Of a stretch of DNA of 64,000 nt, positions 34,446-42,803 are shown in pieces. Within the stretch, counting starts at the first letter, position 1. Every line of letters begins with the position of its first letter. This DNA is from Bdellovibrionales bacterium (GTDB taxonomy: Bacteria; Bdellovibrionota; UBA1018): assembly GCA_016786465.1 (NCBI GenBank), contig JAEUWC010000029.1, positions 1 through 64,000 on the forward strand. Reading direction: 5' to 3'. The notes below the pieces were generated by a model. The model saw nothing but the letters and a program-made list of their open reading frames with translations. It was not told the DNA's origin and made no database searches. Position numbers and translations under genes: made by a program.

Positions 34446-34667
34446 GTGAAAATTTCAAATTTCAAAAAGACCGGCTTCCGTAGTTTACGGGGCCGGTTTT
34501 TTTATTCCGTCTGGTCGATTGCGGCCGCGACTGCGACTTACGGATGCACGGGCCCGCAAGTCAAAGCCAGTTTATCTCATGTCTGCGTTCAGCAGTGCCA
34601 GAAAGCACACATCAACGCTCAGGATTTGAACGCCTGCATGAAACAGTGCCAGGGGCCAAATCAGTAA
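34446..34667 (+). CDS. Small possible lipoprotein with twin CX3C motif
   Basis: A 73-residue ORF starting with GTG right after the rpmF stop. Residues 17-34 are hydrophobic with a lipobox-like TYGC (Cys34); the rest contains CVQQC and CMKQC, two CX3C motifs separated by 15 residues. Such twin motifs can form two disulfides in a helical hairpin. Against it: the rpmF terminator (34470-34504) lies inside its N-terminal part, so expression requires read-through or a start I cannot see. Existence is uncertain. Confidence 0.45.
   Translation: MKISNFKKTGFRSLRGRFFYSVWSIAAATATYGCTGPQVKASLSHVCVQQCQKAHINAQDLNACMKQCQGPNQ
34470..34504 (+). terminator. Terminator after rpmF
   Basis: Stem ACCGGC-TT-CCGTA / TACGG-G-GCCGGT with a 3-base loop and a T7 run, about 25 bases after the rpmF stop. 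A clear intrinsic terminator. Confidence 0.9.
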
Positions 34668-34670
34668 AAG

Positions 34671-35441
34671 CTACCGTCGGCGACCGGGTTTACCGCGAGG
34701 GTTTTCCTGCTTCTGCTTTTTCACTTTCAAGGCCTTGCCGCCAGCCTGGATCTGTTCTTTGACCTTTTCGATTTCAGAGACAAAGTTTCTATCCTGCGAA
34801 ATCGCATCAAATGTTCGCTGCGCGATCGTTTGCCCCGCCGCTACATCCGACGGGTGATGAACCCCCAAGACCAAGCGGCTATGTCCGATTTCTCGCCCAC
34901 GATTCGAAAACGCGGTCGCGTTCTTTGTGAAGATCTTCGCAAGGACCAAGCCCTGCATGTACCCTTGCGCCGCATGACCACTGGGGAAAGAATCGGGCGC
35001 CATCGCGTTTGGACCCTTAATCATCCCAGGACAAATTCCGACACCCGCAAGATTTCGGTCCAAAGGGCGCGTCCTTTTAAACGCCCTTTTTAAAACAAAC
35101 GCCATATCCAGGGCATCAGATCCCGCTTTTTCGGCAATGGGTCTGACGATTTCGACGGCAGCTGCGGGAACCATGTCCCCAAAGAATGACGAAAACTTCT
35201 GATTCATTTCAGCCCTTGCCCGCACACACTGAGCCGCCGTCCGTGTCGCATGAAGCTGCTGAAGTTCGCGGATGTCCTTTTGGTCGGTTTCTGAACCATC
35301 CCCGGGGGGCGTCAGTCCAGCCGTGATTCCCGCGGTTTGATTGTGTTTCAGATAGAAATGCTGATCCTGTGCCAGGGCCGTGGAAGAAATCGCCAATGGA
35401 AGCCACAGAAACCCCCGTAGGGCCGAAGCTGTTAATTTCAT
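34671..35441 (-). CDS. PAP2-family (class A-like) acid phosphatase
   Basis: A 256-residue periplasmic phosphatase. A signal peptide lies at about 1-25 (ending LAISSTALA), then the vanadium-type active-site motifs: KRTRPLDRN, PSGHA, and SRLVLGVHHPSDVAAG. These are the three PAP2 motifs in order, so it should be catalytic. The order matches periplasmic acid phosphatases. The start is the ATG at 35441, which gives a signal peptide; a longer frame does not. The 140 bp to the next gene holds nothing clear. Confidence 0.88.
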   Translation of the reverse strand: MKLTASALRGFLWLPLAISSTALAQDQHFYLKHNQTAGITAGLTPPGDGSETDQKDIRELQQLHATRTAAQCVRARAEMNQKFSSFFGDMVPAAAVEIVRPIAEKAGSDALDMAFVLKRAFKRTRPLDRNLAGVGICPGMIKGPNAMAPDSFPSGHAAQGYMQGLVLAKIFTKNATAFSNRGREIGHSRLVLGVHHPSDVAAGQTIAQRTFDAISQDRNFVSEIEKVKEQIQAGGKALKVKKQKQENPRGKPGRRR

Positions 35442-35583
35442 ACTTGAAAGCCTACATGAATGAAAACGGCCGGCAACGCTTTCGCATTGTCGGCCGTCTG
35501 TTTCTCGTTGTGCTTGGTCAGCCCTCTCAGCCCAATGAAAGGGCAAAGCAAAAGCCACTCAATGCTTGATCCAATACAAACGC

Positions 35584-36759
35584 TTACTGACTTAGGGACG
35601 ATCCAGATGACGATTCCATTTCATCGCCATCCATGTCCGATCCTGGCTTCTTAGCCGGAATGATCATTCCGCGCTTACGAAGTTTTTCAACCAAGGTCGT
35701 ACGATTCATCTGAAGAAGCTCGCTTGCGCGGTTCTTGTTGTTGTTCGTACGAGCCAATGCCTGGTCAATCAGGTGGTTTTCAAACGCTGCGACGATGTTT
35801 TTCAAATCGACGCCGATGTTTGGAAGAACCATGCGTGGGAATTCCCAGCCCGAAAGTGCGCCGTCGCCCTGCGGACGACCTTCTGCGTACTTTTGGAAAA
35901 TCCGGTGCGGAAGATCGCCCAGATCGACAGTGCCTTGGCCTTTCAAAATGACCAAACGCTCCATCAAGTTTTCCAATTCACGAACGTTGCCTGGCCAATC
36001 GTACGAAGCCAATGCTTCCATGATTTCGCCGCTTGGCGCTTCAACGTTGTGTCCGGTGACTTTGTTGAATTGCGAAACGAAGTGATTGATCAAGATCGGA
36101 ATGTCTGACTTCCGTTCACGAAGTGAAGGGATCTTCAGAGGGATCACGTTCAATCTGTAGTAAAGATCTTCACGGAATTCACGATTCTGAACCATGGTTT
36201 CCATGTCGCGGTTCGTAGCAGCGATGATGCGCACGTCGACTTCGACGGTCTTGTTCGAACCGACGGCTTCGAATTGGCGCTGCTGAAGAACGCGCAAAAG
36301 TTTAACTTGTAGGTGAAGTGGAAGTTCGCCGACTTCGTCCAAGAAGATCGTTCCACCGTTTGCTAGTTCAAAACGACCCACGCGGGTCTGAACTGCGCCG
36401 GTGAAAGCGCCTTTCACATGGCCAAAAAGTTCGGCTTCCAAAAGCTCTTCAGGGATGGCTCCACAATTCACGATGACCAAAGGCTTGTTCGCACGAGCCG
36501 AAGATTCATGGATCGCCTTGGCGACCAATTCTTTCCCGGTTCCGCTTTCGCCCGTGATCAAAACGGTTGAATCGGTCTGTGCGACCTTATCAATCGTAGT
36601 GAAAACATTTTGTATTGCCTGACTTTCCCCAACCAACGAGAAACGATTCGTGAGCATCAATGCTCCTCCTGCCTGTTCACTGTCCCCGGTCAAATGGGCC
36701 CCTTCCGCGTCTTCTTGACGTTTCGGGATTTTGACCAGTGTTTGGGCTGACCCATCCAT
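35584..36759 (-). CDS. Receiver-less sigma-54 activator (NtrC-type)
   Basis: A 391-residue AAA+ protein. Walker A GESGTGKE is at residues 70-77, the GAFTGA loop at 117-122, and a Fis-type helix-turn-helix with NKNRASELLQMNRTTLVEKLRKRGMI near 335-365. Only about 40 residues precede the AAA+ domain, with no receiver or GAF domain. It is a separate gene from the flagellar one at 24625 and differs in length and ends. It is likely transcribed from the TTGACA/TAGCCT promoter at 36827-36855. Its target genes are not shown by the window. Confidence 0.9.
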   Translation of the reverse strand: MDGSAQTLVKIPKRQEDAEGAHLTGDSEQAGGALMLTNRFSLVGESQAIQNVFTTIDKVAQTDSTVLITGESGTGKELVAKAIHESSARANKPLVIVNCGAIPEELLEAELFGHVKGAFTGAVQTRVGRFELANGGTIFLDEVGELPLHLQVKLLRVLQQRQFEAVGSNKTVEVDVRIIAATNRDMETMVQNREFREDLYYRLNVIPLKIPSLRERKSDIPILINHFVSQFNKVTGHNVEAPSGEIMEALASYDWPGNVRELENLMERLVILKGQGTVDLGDLPHRIFQKYAEGRPQGDGALSGWEFPRMVLPNIGVDLKNIVAAFENHLIDQALARTNNNKNRASELLQMNRTTLVEKLRKRGMIIPAKKPGSDMDGDEMESSSGSSLSQ

Positions 36760-36826
36760 AGGTGCGACACTCTTGTGAGTACCGCCGTTCTCGAGTGGTT
36801 ATGAAAACCACCGTAGAACTAAAAAT

Positions 36827-36855
36827 AGGCTAAGCAAAACTTGCCGAGCTGTCAA
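36827..36855 (-). promoter_or_regulatory. Probable sigma-70 promoter for the sigma-54 activator
   Basis: On the minus strand: TTGACA (36855-36850), a 17-base spacer, then TAGCCT (36832-36827). The -35 is perfect and the -10 keeps the T, A and last T. The predicted start lies about 60 bp upstream of the gene. The -35 overlaps one arm of the dyad at 36849-36869. Confidence 0.5.
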
Positions 36856-36869
36856 AAATTTTGTGACAG
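36849..36869. promoter_or_regulatory. Dyad overlapping the -35 element
   Basis: CTGTCA (36849-36854) and TGACAG (36864-36869) are inverted around a 9-base A/T-rich core. The left arm overlaps the -35 hexamer, so this is a candidate operator. The adjacent TetR-family gene could be its regulator; this is inference. Confidence 0.4.
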
Positions 36870-36978
36870 GATTTTTTCGCTCGTTTCATGACGGTCGCCC
36901 CAATACACAGGATCCACTTAAAATCGAATTGGGCTAGAAACTGGCTATTTTTTTGACGCTATTGACTGTTTCACAAAA

Positions 36979-37593
36979 CTACTTCAGCGCCAAAAAAACC
37001 ATCCTCGAGATTTCCGAAACCGCCTGCCCATCAAAATTCGAATTTTCGTCGGCGACGACCAATGAAATCAGCGCACCCACGGCGCCGTTCACTGCCACAT
37101 GAATTCGAGCAGAAAGAACTTCGTCGCTAACCTCCGCCAGGTGGCCATTCTGAACCAGGAAGCTTTGAATTTTCGAACAAACCTGCCGACGATTTTCAAT
37201 CACTTCGGGAATCTGATCCAAGACGACGCCTTGTCGATAAATGGATCGAAGCAAAGTCCGATGCGAAAGACTGTCGTCAGCCAGCTTTCGAATGAAGCGA
37301 TCGATCACGGTTTCCAGGGGCATCCCTTTTGCCCCTTCCAGGTGGCGTTCCAAGGCTTCCAGCTGATCATCCAGTCGACGCTGAATGATCAACCCAATCA
37401 GCGATTCTTTGTTGGGAAAGTACTGGTAAAGAGAACCGATGCTGACACCGGCAACTTCGGCAATCCGATTCGTGGTCGCTTTTGAAAAGGGGCTGGACTT
37501 AAAAACGCGAGTCGCTGCTTCGACGATCGATTCGACCATCGACTTCGAGCGTTCTTGTTTTCCCTGATTCCTAGATTTTCCTTTTGAATTCAT
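36979..37593 (-). CDS. TetR-family transcription regulator
   Basis: A 204-residue TetR-type regulator. The N-terminal helix-turn-helix (TTNRIAEVAGVSIGSLYQYFPNKESLIGLI, about residues 40-70) is clear; the C-terminal ligand domain is variable, as in the family. I use the ATG at 37593; a TTG four codons earlier is possible. It is divergent from the membrane protein gene at 37689, which may be its target. The ligand is unknown. Confidence 0.9.
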   Translation of the reverse strand: MNSKGKSRNQGKQERSKSMVESIVEAATRVFKSSPFSKATTNRIAEVAGVSIGSLYQYFPNKESLIGLIIQRRLDDQLEALERHLEGAKGMPLETVIDRFIRKLADDSLSHRTLLRSIYRQGVVLDQIPEVIENRRQVCSKIQSFLVQNGHLAEVSDEVLSARIHVAVNGAVGALISLVVADENSNFDGQAVSEISRMVFLALK

Positions 37594-37688
37594 ACGATTG
37601 GCCAACCCTTTTCAGGGTACTTCTGAAACCTGCCCCATTCAAGAATCGCGAGTTTCGACTGGGTGCGCATTCGATTAATTTCACGAAA

Positions 37689-38171
37689 ATGAAAATGATG
37701 ACGTTGTTGGTCTGGGCACTATTGGAAACGACCGTTTGGGCAAAAGAACCCAGCGAGCGGTCGATTCACATCTTCACAACCCCGCTATCGGTATTGCTCG
37801 CTCAAATGCCGATCGGTGCCGGGGTGAAAGTTTCGGACGAATGGGTGATCGGCGCCAAAGTCATCCCGGTGATTTCGCGCACTGTCCTGAGCGCGGGCGT
37901 CGAAGGACACTGGTGGTTTGGAAAAAAGGCGTTCGAACCGGGCTGGGTACTTTCACCCTTCTGTAGTTATGTACCCGAATACCAAACACCGATTACTGGA
38001 TTGATGTTTTACCGGCACTGGACAAAGTCGGATGGACTTACGATTGGGCTGGGCGCTGGGCTTTCTCACATCGTGGGCGCTTCAAAGTCACTGCAGAACA
38101 ACACCTGGCTTCGGCCATGGATGCAGGCCGTTGGACCCGAAATCGTCTTTCGAATGGGATACGCCCTTTAA
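37689..38171 (+). CDS. Unknown secreted, possibly outer-membrane protein
   Basis: A 160-residue protein starting at the ATG at 37689, with a short signal peptide ([18 protein letters not shown]). The mature part has alternating hydrophobic and polar strands with many aromatic residues and ends in MGYAL, a pattern seen in small outer-membrane beta-barrels. The family is not recognised. It converges on ung, with the stops overlapping by four bases, and lies next to the TetR gene. Confidence 0.65.
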   Translation: MKMMTLLVWALLETTVWAKEPSERSIHIFTTPLSVLLAQMPIGAGVKVSDEWVIGAKVIPVISRTVLSAGVEGHWWFGKKAFEPGWVLSPFCSYVPEYQTPITGLMFYRHWTKSDGLTIGLGAGLSHIVGASKSLQNNTWLRPWMQAVGPEIVFRMGYAL

Positions 38172-38860
38172 ACCTGAGCAGGCAACGACCAGTCAATGGG
38201 CGCCCCACCCTGGGCGGTCAAGATCTGATTGATCTTCGAAAAATGCCGGCAACCCAAGAAACCTCGATGTGCAGACAGCGGGGATGGATGGGGTGATTTC
38301 AAAATATGGTGTTTGGTCGTATCGACAAATCCACATTTCTTTTGGGCGGGACTTCCCCAAAGAACAAAGATCAAACCTGACTTTTGTTCATTCAAGACCT
38401 GAACGACACGGTCCGTGAAGTTTTCCCAACCTTTTTGGTGGTGTGACCCCGCCTTGCCCGCTTCGACAGTCAATGTGGCGTTCAAAAGCAGGATTCCTTG
38501 CTTAGCCCAAGACGTCAGGTAGCCGTGCTTGGGAATCTCAAAACCCACATCGGCCTTCAATTCCTTGTAAATATTTTGAAGCGAAGGTGGAACAGGCACG
38601 CCCGGTTTAACCGAAAAGCAAAGCCCGTGCGCTTGACCCGGACCATGGTACGGGTCCTGTCCCATGATCACGACACGGACTTGATCAAATGGTGCATGTG
38701 AAAAGGCTGAAAAGATTTCGTCGCCCTTGGGGTAAACGGTTTTACCCAAGGCCGCCTGTTCTTTCAGAAAGGACCTTAGGCCCTGCATGTAGGGCTTTTC
38801 AAATTCAGGCCCAAGCCGGCTTTTCCAGCTTTCTTCTAAACGAATTTCAGGATGGCCCAT
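38168..38860 (-). CDS. ung: Uracil-DNA glycosylase
   Basis: A 230-residue family 1 UDG. Water-activating motif GQDPYH at residues 67-72 with the catalytic Asp at 69, and the leucine-loop motif HPSPLS at 191-196, are intact. It removes uracil from DNA to start base-excision repair. Its start overlaps the stop of the small membrane gene upstream by 25 bp. Confidence 0.97.
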   Translation of the reverse strand: MGHPEIRLEESWKSRLGPEFEKPYMQGLRSFLKEQAALGKTVYPKGDEIFSAFSHAPFDQVRVVIMGQDPYHGPGQAHGLCFSVKPGVPVPPSLQNIYKELKADVGFEIPKHGYLTSWAKQGILLLNATLTVEAGKAGSHHQKGWENFTDRVVQVLNEQKSGLIFVLWGSPAQKKCGFVDTTKHHILKSPHPSPLSAHRGFLGCRHFSKINQILTAQGGAPIDWSLPAQV

Positions 38861-39018
38861 AACAACGTTCCAGCCAGGCTGAGCCCAAAAAGCACCCAGA
38901 AAAGAGCTTGGGACGTTCCAGCCTTATGGCGCTTTTTGTACGAAATCGCTTGCTCAAGAAAAATGAAGGCGAGCGGGATCGTCACGAACGGTGTGTACTT
39001 GGTCAGGAATGCTTCCAT
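38836..39018 (-). CDS. Small two-helix membrane protein
   Basis: A 60-residue protein with two hydrophobic segments (about residues 7-25 and 38-58) joined by a basic loop ([11 protein letters not shown]). It lies between metK (10 bp upstream) and ung (25-bp overlap), so it is probably cotranscribed with both. Family not recognised. The tight packing and strong hydrophobic pattern support a real gene. Confidence 0.65.
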   Translation of the reverse strand: MEAFLTKYTPFVTIPLAFIFLEQAISYKKRHKAGTSQALFWVLFGLSLAGTLLWAILKFV

Positions 39019-39028
39019 GAAGTCAAGC

Positions 39029-40195
39029 CTAGCGGATGGACTTCAACGCGGCAACTTGATCTGTCTTTTCCCAGGTGAAATCCGGGTCGTTGCGTCCAAA
39101 ATGTCCGTATGCGGCCGTCTTCGAATAGATGGGGCGTAGCAAGTTCAAGGATTCAATGATCCCGGCTGGGCGAAGACTAAAGACTTCGCGCGCAGCAGCT
39201 TCTAGCTTTTTCAATTCCACTTTTTCGGTTCCAAAGCCGTTGACCATCACGCTGACGGGTTCGGCCACGCCGATGGCGTAAGCCAATTGAACCAAGCAAC
39301 GATCAACCAAGCCAGCTGCCACCAGGTTTTTTGCTACATAGCGACCCATGTAACAGGCCGAACGATCGACTTTCGAAGGATCTTTTCCGGAAAAAGCCCC
39401 GCCACCGTGTGCGCCGTGGCCACCGTAAGTATCGACGATGATCTTACGACCCGTCAGTCCGCAATCGCCCATCGGTCCGCCGATGACGAAACGTCCAGTG
39501 GGGTTGATGAAGAATTTGGTCTTTGAATCCATCAGATTCGCGGGAACCACTTTCTTCACGACTTCTTCGATCAAGGCTTCTTGAATTTTCTTATGACTAA
39601 TTTCTTCGTCATGCTGTGAACTGACAACGATGGCGTCCACGCGCTTGGCAACACCGTTTTCGTATTCAATGGTGACTTGCGTTTTTCCATCTGGGCGCAA
39701 CCAAGGTAGCGTTCCATCTTTGCGAACCGCACTTAGGCGATAGGCCAGCTGGTGGCTCAGGTCGATGGTCAGCGGCATCAGGTTTTCGCTTTCACGAACG
39801 GCATAACCGAACATGATGCCTTGGTCGCCGGCGCCTTGTTCGCGCTGGTTGTGAATGCCCGCACCCACCGTTACGCCTTGAGAAATATCCGGCGACTGTC
39901 GGTCCAAAGTGACCATGACCCCGCAGGTCTTGTAATCAAACCCTTTGTCCGAAGAATCGTAGCCAATCTTCTTCACGGCTTCGCGTGCGACATTGGCGTA
40001 GTCGACTTTTGCGTTGGTGGTGACTTCGCCGGCGACGACGATCAAGCCCGTCGTGACCAGTGTTTCACAAGCGACGCGAGCTTTAGGATCTTGGGTCAGA
40101 ATCGCATCCAAAACCGCATCAGAAACCTGATCGGCGATCTTGTCTGGGTGACCTTCAGTGACGGACTCGGAAGTAAAAAGGTAGTTGCCGGCCAT
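39029..40195 (-). CDS. metK: S-adenosylmethionine synthetase
   Basis: A 388-residue MetK, close to the usual length. The motifs [12 protein letters not shown] and [16 protein letters not shown] are present, with the start [24 protein letters not shown]. It makes S-adenosylmethionine from methionine and ATP. I place the start at the ATG at 40195: the family begins there, and the longer frame upstream overlaps another, better-supported small ORF. That ORF stops 10 bp upstream, so translation of metK may depend on it. Confidence 0.97.
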   Translation of the reverse strand: MAGNYLFTSESVTEGHPDKIADQVSDAVLDAILTQDPKARVACETLVTTGLIVVAGEVTTNAKVDYANVAREAVKKIGYDSSDKGFDYKTCGVMVTLDRQSPDISQGVTVGAGIHNQREQGAGDQGIMFGYAVRESENLMPLTIDLSHQLAYRLSAVRKDGTLPWLRPDGKTQVTIEYENGVAKRVDAIVVSSQHDEEISHKKIQEALIEEVVKKVVPANLMDSKTKFFINPTGRFVIGGPMGDCGLTGRKIIVDTYGGHGAHGGGAFSGKDPSKVDRSACYMGRYVAKNLVAAGLVDRCLVQLAYAIGVAEPVSVMVNGFGTEKVELKKLEAAAREVFSLRPAGIIESLNLLRPIYSKTAAYGHFGRNDPDFTWEKTDQVAALKSIR

Positions 40196-40205
40196 GGTCT
40201 TAATT

Positions 40206-40331
40206 TCAGTCTTGGTGAATGGGGAACTTCGGGGTCGTTCCTTTGTTTTGTTCGCGGCGTTTACGGATTTTGCCTTTACGGGCTTTGCGGACTTTGCGCG
40301 CAATCTTTGTCTTCATTCGACGTGATGGCAT
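40206..40331 (-). CDS. Very basic 41-residue protein upstream of metK
   Basis: A short ORF of 41 residues, starting [20 protein letters not shown], with about 17 Lys/Arg residues. It has a good GGAG ribosome binding site five bases upstream of its ATG, and its stop lies 10 bp before the metK ATG, which itself has no strong site. Such composition is common in small ribosomal or nucleic-acid-binding proteins. I cannot match it to a named family. Translation coupling to metK is inferred from spacing. Confidence 0.7.
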   Translation of the reverse strand: MPSRRMKTKIARKVRKARKGKIRKRREQNKGTTPKFPIHQD

Positions 40332-40395
40332 AGGTGCTCCATGATAACCGGGACCGGTGAAACCGTTCCGAGCGTGTTTGATGATTTGAAGGGAT

Positions 40396-40425
40396 CGTTT
40401 AGCTTTTCTGGATCAAGATTGTCAA
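40396..40425 (-). promoter_or_regulatory. Possible promoter for the metK unit
   Basis: On the minus strand a perfect TTGACA (40425-40420) is followed by TAAACG or CTAAAC at 17-18 bases. The predicted leader of about 55 bases contains an ACCGG/CCGGT palindrome just before the small ORF. Confidence 0.4.
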
Positions 40426-40453
40426 CGGCTTAGAAGTTGCTGAAGCGGACAGC

Positions 40454-41878
40454 ATGCGATTACCCCTGCTTCTTGGAATCGGCCTAGTTTTCGGAATAAA
40501 CCACGCATTAAGTCAGGAATCTGCACCCCTGCTTTTGGGGATCGGCGAGCAGCGGTTTCTCGCCATCCCAGACCTAAAAAAGTATTCGCTTGGGTCGCGG
40601 AAACTTCGCGCCACAACCCTGAATCCCACCGAAACCCAGGGACGCGGAATCCTGGTCCAGGCGATCGAAGCCGGGGCGGCCAATCTGGTCATTCAACATT
40701 TAGACGGTCGGACCGAAAAAAGGACGATCTGGGTTCAGAAAACACCCTGGGTGGAAACGAAGCCGACCTTGCTCAGAGCCCTTCAGGACCTTCGTGAAAC
40801 GGAAATCTTTTGGATTCCCCAAGGGGCCCTGATCCGAGGCGAACTACAAAGCTGGGAAGAAGCTAAAAGGATTGAAGACCTAAAGAAGGCTTTTCCCAAG
40901 GAAGTCTTGGATGAAACGACGCCATCCCCCCAATACGTGATCGGGGCCAGGACCCGATTGGACGCCTATCTGAAGGACCAAGAACTTGATTTTCTGCAGC
41001 TGAAATCCGAACCCGACCGAAATCGCTTTTGGGGTCTTTGCCCCAGCCGGGCCCTTTGCGATCGCGTGCAAAAGGACCTACGTAAACTTGACCCCCGAAT
41101 CGACTGGCAGCTTTCAAGCTTAGGATCGGACGATCCCACCGTCTTGTTTAAAGTCTTTCTATTGGAAGTCGCGCGAAACCAAACCCAGGAAACCGGGGTG
41201 AGATGGCCGGGGTCGTGGCCCCTTCTTAAAGGAAAAAACGCGGCTGATTTAGAAGTTTCGCTTCGGGCTTTGGAAAAAGGCGGCGACGCCCGAATTCTGT
41301 CTCAACCCGAAGTCGCTGTGCGCATCCCCGGCGAAGCAGAACTATTTTCCGGTGGAGAGCTTCCGATTCGGACATCGGCTCAGTTTTTTTCCAACATTCA
41401 GTGGAAGTCATTTGGACTGTCGTTGAAATTGAAGGTTTTAGAAACCAACGGTAAGAAAGTCCGGTTGGAAATCCAAACCGAAGTCAGTCATTTAGCGCCG
41501 GGAATTGGGGAAGACCCGGCTCCGGGGCTAGACGCAAATCGGCTTAAAACCCAGGTCGATGCGGAATTTCACGAACCGCTTTTACTTTCCGGACTTCTGA
41601 AAAAGACCTTTCGAAAGCAACGCGAAGGCATCCCCTTCTGGTCTCAGATTCCTTTAATTGGGCCTTTGATTTTCGGATTCGGGTCAAACACCGAAGAAGA
41701 AGCGGAACTGGTCGCGATCCTGGTTCCGTCACCCATCCAACCCCGACCCAATCTTCCGCAGGGGTGGACCAGGATTCAGGCTCCTTTAGGAAAAGCACCT
41801 GCGGCCCGAAACTACCTTCGTGAAAGCGAAATCGACGCGCTTTTACAATCACCCGAGTACCCCTGGAATGCATTTTAG
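40454..41878 (+). CDS. Secretin of a Tad/Flp-like system (CpaC/RcpA-like)
   Basis: A 474-residue secretin. A signal peptide (1-20) is followed by a pilus-type N-domain (about 25-100), further N-domains, and the secretin core with SQPEVAVRIPGEAELFSGGELPI, GLSLKLKVLETNG and FWSQIPLIGPLIFG. These are family hallmarks. It should form the outer-membrane channel of a pilus or secretion apparatus. It overlaps the start of the CpaF-like ATPase gene by 11 bp. A CpaB partner and pilin were not seen in the window. Confidence 0.88.
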   Translation: MRLPLLLGIGLVFGINHALSQESAPLLLGIGEQRFLAIPDLKKYSLGSRKLRATTLNPTETQGRGILVQAIEAGAANLVIQHLDGRTEKRTIWVQKTPWVETKPTLLRALQDLRETEIFWIPQGALIRGELQSWEEAKRIEDLKKAFPKEVLDETTPSPQYVIGARTRLDAYLKDQELDFLQLKSEPDRNRFWGLCPSRALCDRVQKDLRKLDPRIDWQLSSLGSDDPTVLFKVFLLEVARNQTQETGVRWPGSWPLLKGKNAADLEVSLRALEKGGDARILSQPEVAVRIPGEAELFSGGELPIRTSAQFFSNIQWKSFGLSLKLKVLETNGKKVRLEIQTEVSHLAPGIGEDPAPGLDANRLKTQVDAEFHEPLLLSGLLKKTFRKQREGIPFWSQIPLIGPLIFGFGSNTEEEAELVAILVPSPIQPRPNLPQGWTRIQAPLGKAPAARNYLRESEIDALLQSPEYPWNAF

Positions 41879-42803
41879 TAGCTGGATTCGAAGCGAACTT
41901 TGCCGAGCAGGCGTCACCGACCTTTTGATCAACGGAAACCGTTCTGCGTTTCGTGATGAAGGCAATGGTTTACGCGCGATTGAAACGCCCGAACTGAAGC
42001 CCGACGAAGTTCGAACCTGGGCCCTTTCCAAAATGAGTGAAACAGGAAAGGCCTGGGACGCGCGATTTCCATTCGTCGACCTAAGCTTTGTTGAAAACGA
42101 AAACCCCTGGCGGATGCATTTGGCCTTCGCACCCATGACCGAAATGGGAATCTTGATTTCGCTTCGACGGCTTCGTCGGGAAACCCATCGACAGGCCGGC
42201 GATGCGCGCTGGGGAAGTTCGCGATTTTGGGAAATGCTTCTTGGAATTTTAGAGCGAAAGGAAACGCTATTGATTTCGGGGTCAACGGGCAGCGGAAAAA
42301 CGACGTTGATGAACGACCTTTTGACCCGAATTCAACCCACCGAACGGATTTTGGCCCTGGAAGACACCCGAGAACTGGATCCGGACCACCCCCACTTTCT
42401 AGCGCTGGTATCCAGGACTGCGAATGCCGAAGGTCAGGGGGAAGTGACGCTCAGGGATCTATTGAAGCAGTCGCTTCGAATGCGTCCGGACCGAATCGTG
42501 GTGGGCGAATGCCGGGGTGCCGAAGTCCTTGAGCTTTTGCAGGCCTTGAACACCGGCCATCGGGGAACGCTTGCGACCTTGCACGCCAACAGCCCACGGG
42601 ATGCCCTAAGAAGACTGGAATGGATGGCCCTTCTTCATGGGGGATCGCAGGTCCCTATCCAAGTCATTCGTGAGCTGATTGCCACGGGGATTCAGTGGGT
42701 CGTGCAGATTGGGCGAACGACCCAGGGGCGGGAAATCGAAGACCTTTGGAAAGTCGAAGGCCGAGAAGGAGACGCCGTGCTTATGCGCAGGGCATTGCCG
42801 TGA
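41868..42803 (+). CDS. CpaF/TadA-like secretion ATPase, short form
   Basis: A 311-residue ATPase of the type II/IV secretion family. It has a short N-domain (1-100), Walker A GSTGSGKT, an Asp box with LALEDTRELD, Walker B (RIVVGECRGAEVLELLQALNTGH) and the TLHANS histidine box. All catalytic motifs are intact. It is shorter than usual CpaF (about 450 residues) and lacks the long N-terminal region. The ATG lies inside the end of the secretin gene. Confidence 0.9.
   Translation: MHFSSWIRSELCRAGVTDLLINGNRSAFRDEGNGLRAIETPELKPDEVRTWALSKMSETGKAWDARFPFVDLSFVENENPWRMHLAFAPMTEMGILISLRRLRRETHRQAGDARWGSSRFWEMLLGILERKETLLISGSTGSGKTTLMNDLLTRIQPTERILALEDTRELDPDHPHFLALVSRTANAEGQGEVTLRDLLKQSLRMRPDRIVVGECRGAEVLELLQALNTGHRGTLATLHANSPRDALRRLEWMALLHGGSQVPIQVIRELIATGIQWVVQIGRTTQGREIEDLWKVEGREGDAVLMRRALP

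Noticed and set aside
40196-40303. 36-residue N-terminal extension of MetK in the longest open frame
   Set aside because: Not part of the MetK family; the same bases encode the small basic ORF in another frame with a better ribosome binding site.
40332-40390. SAM/SAH riboswitch before metK
   Set aside because: Only the terminal TGGAGCA and an ACGG segment resemble the consensus; the required CUUCC partner for the pseudoknot is missing. Kept only as a low-interest leader structure.
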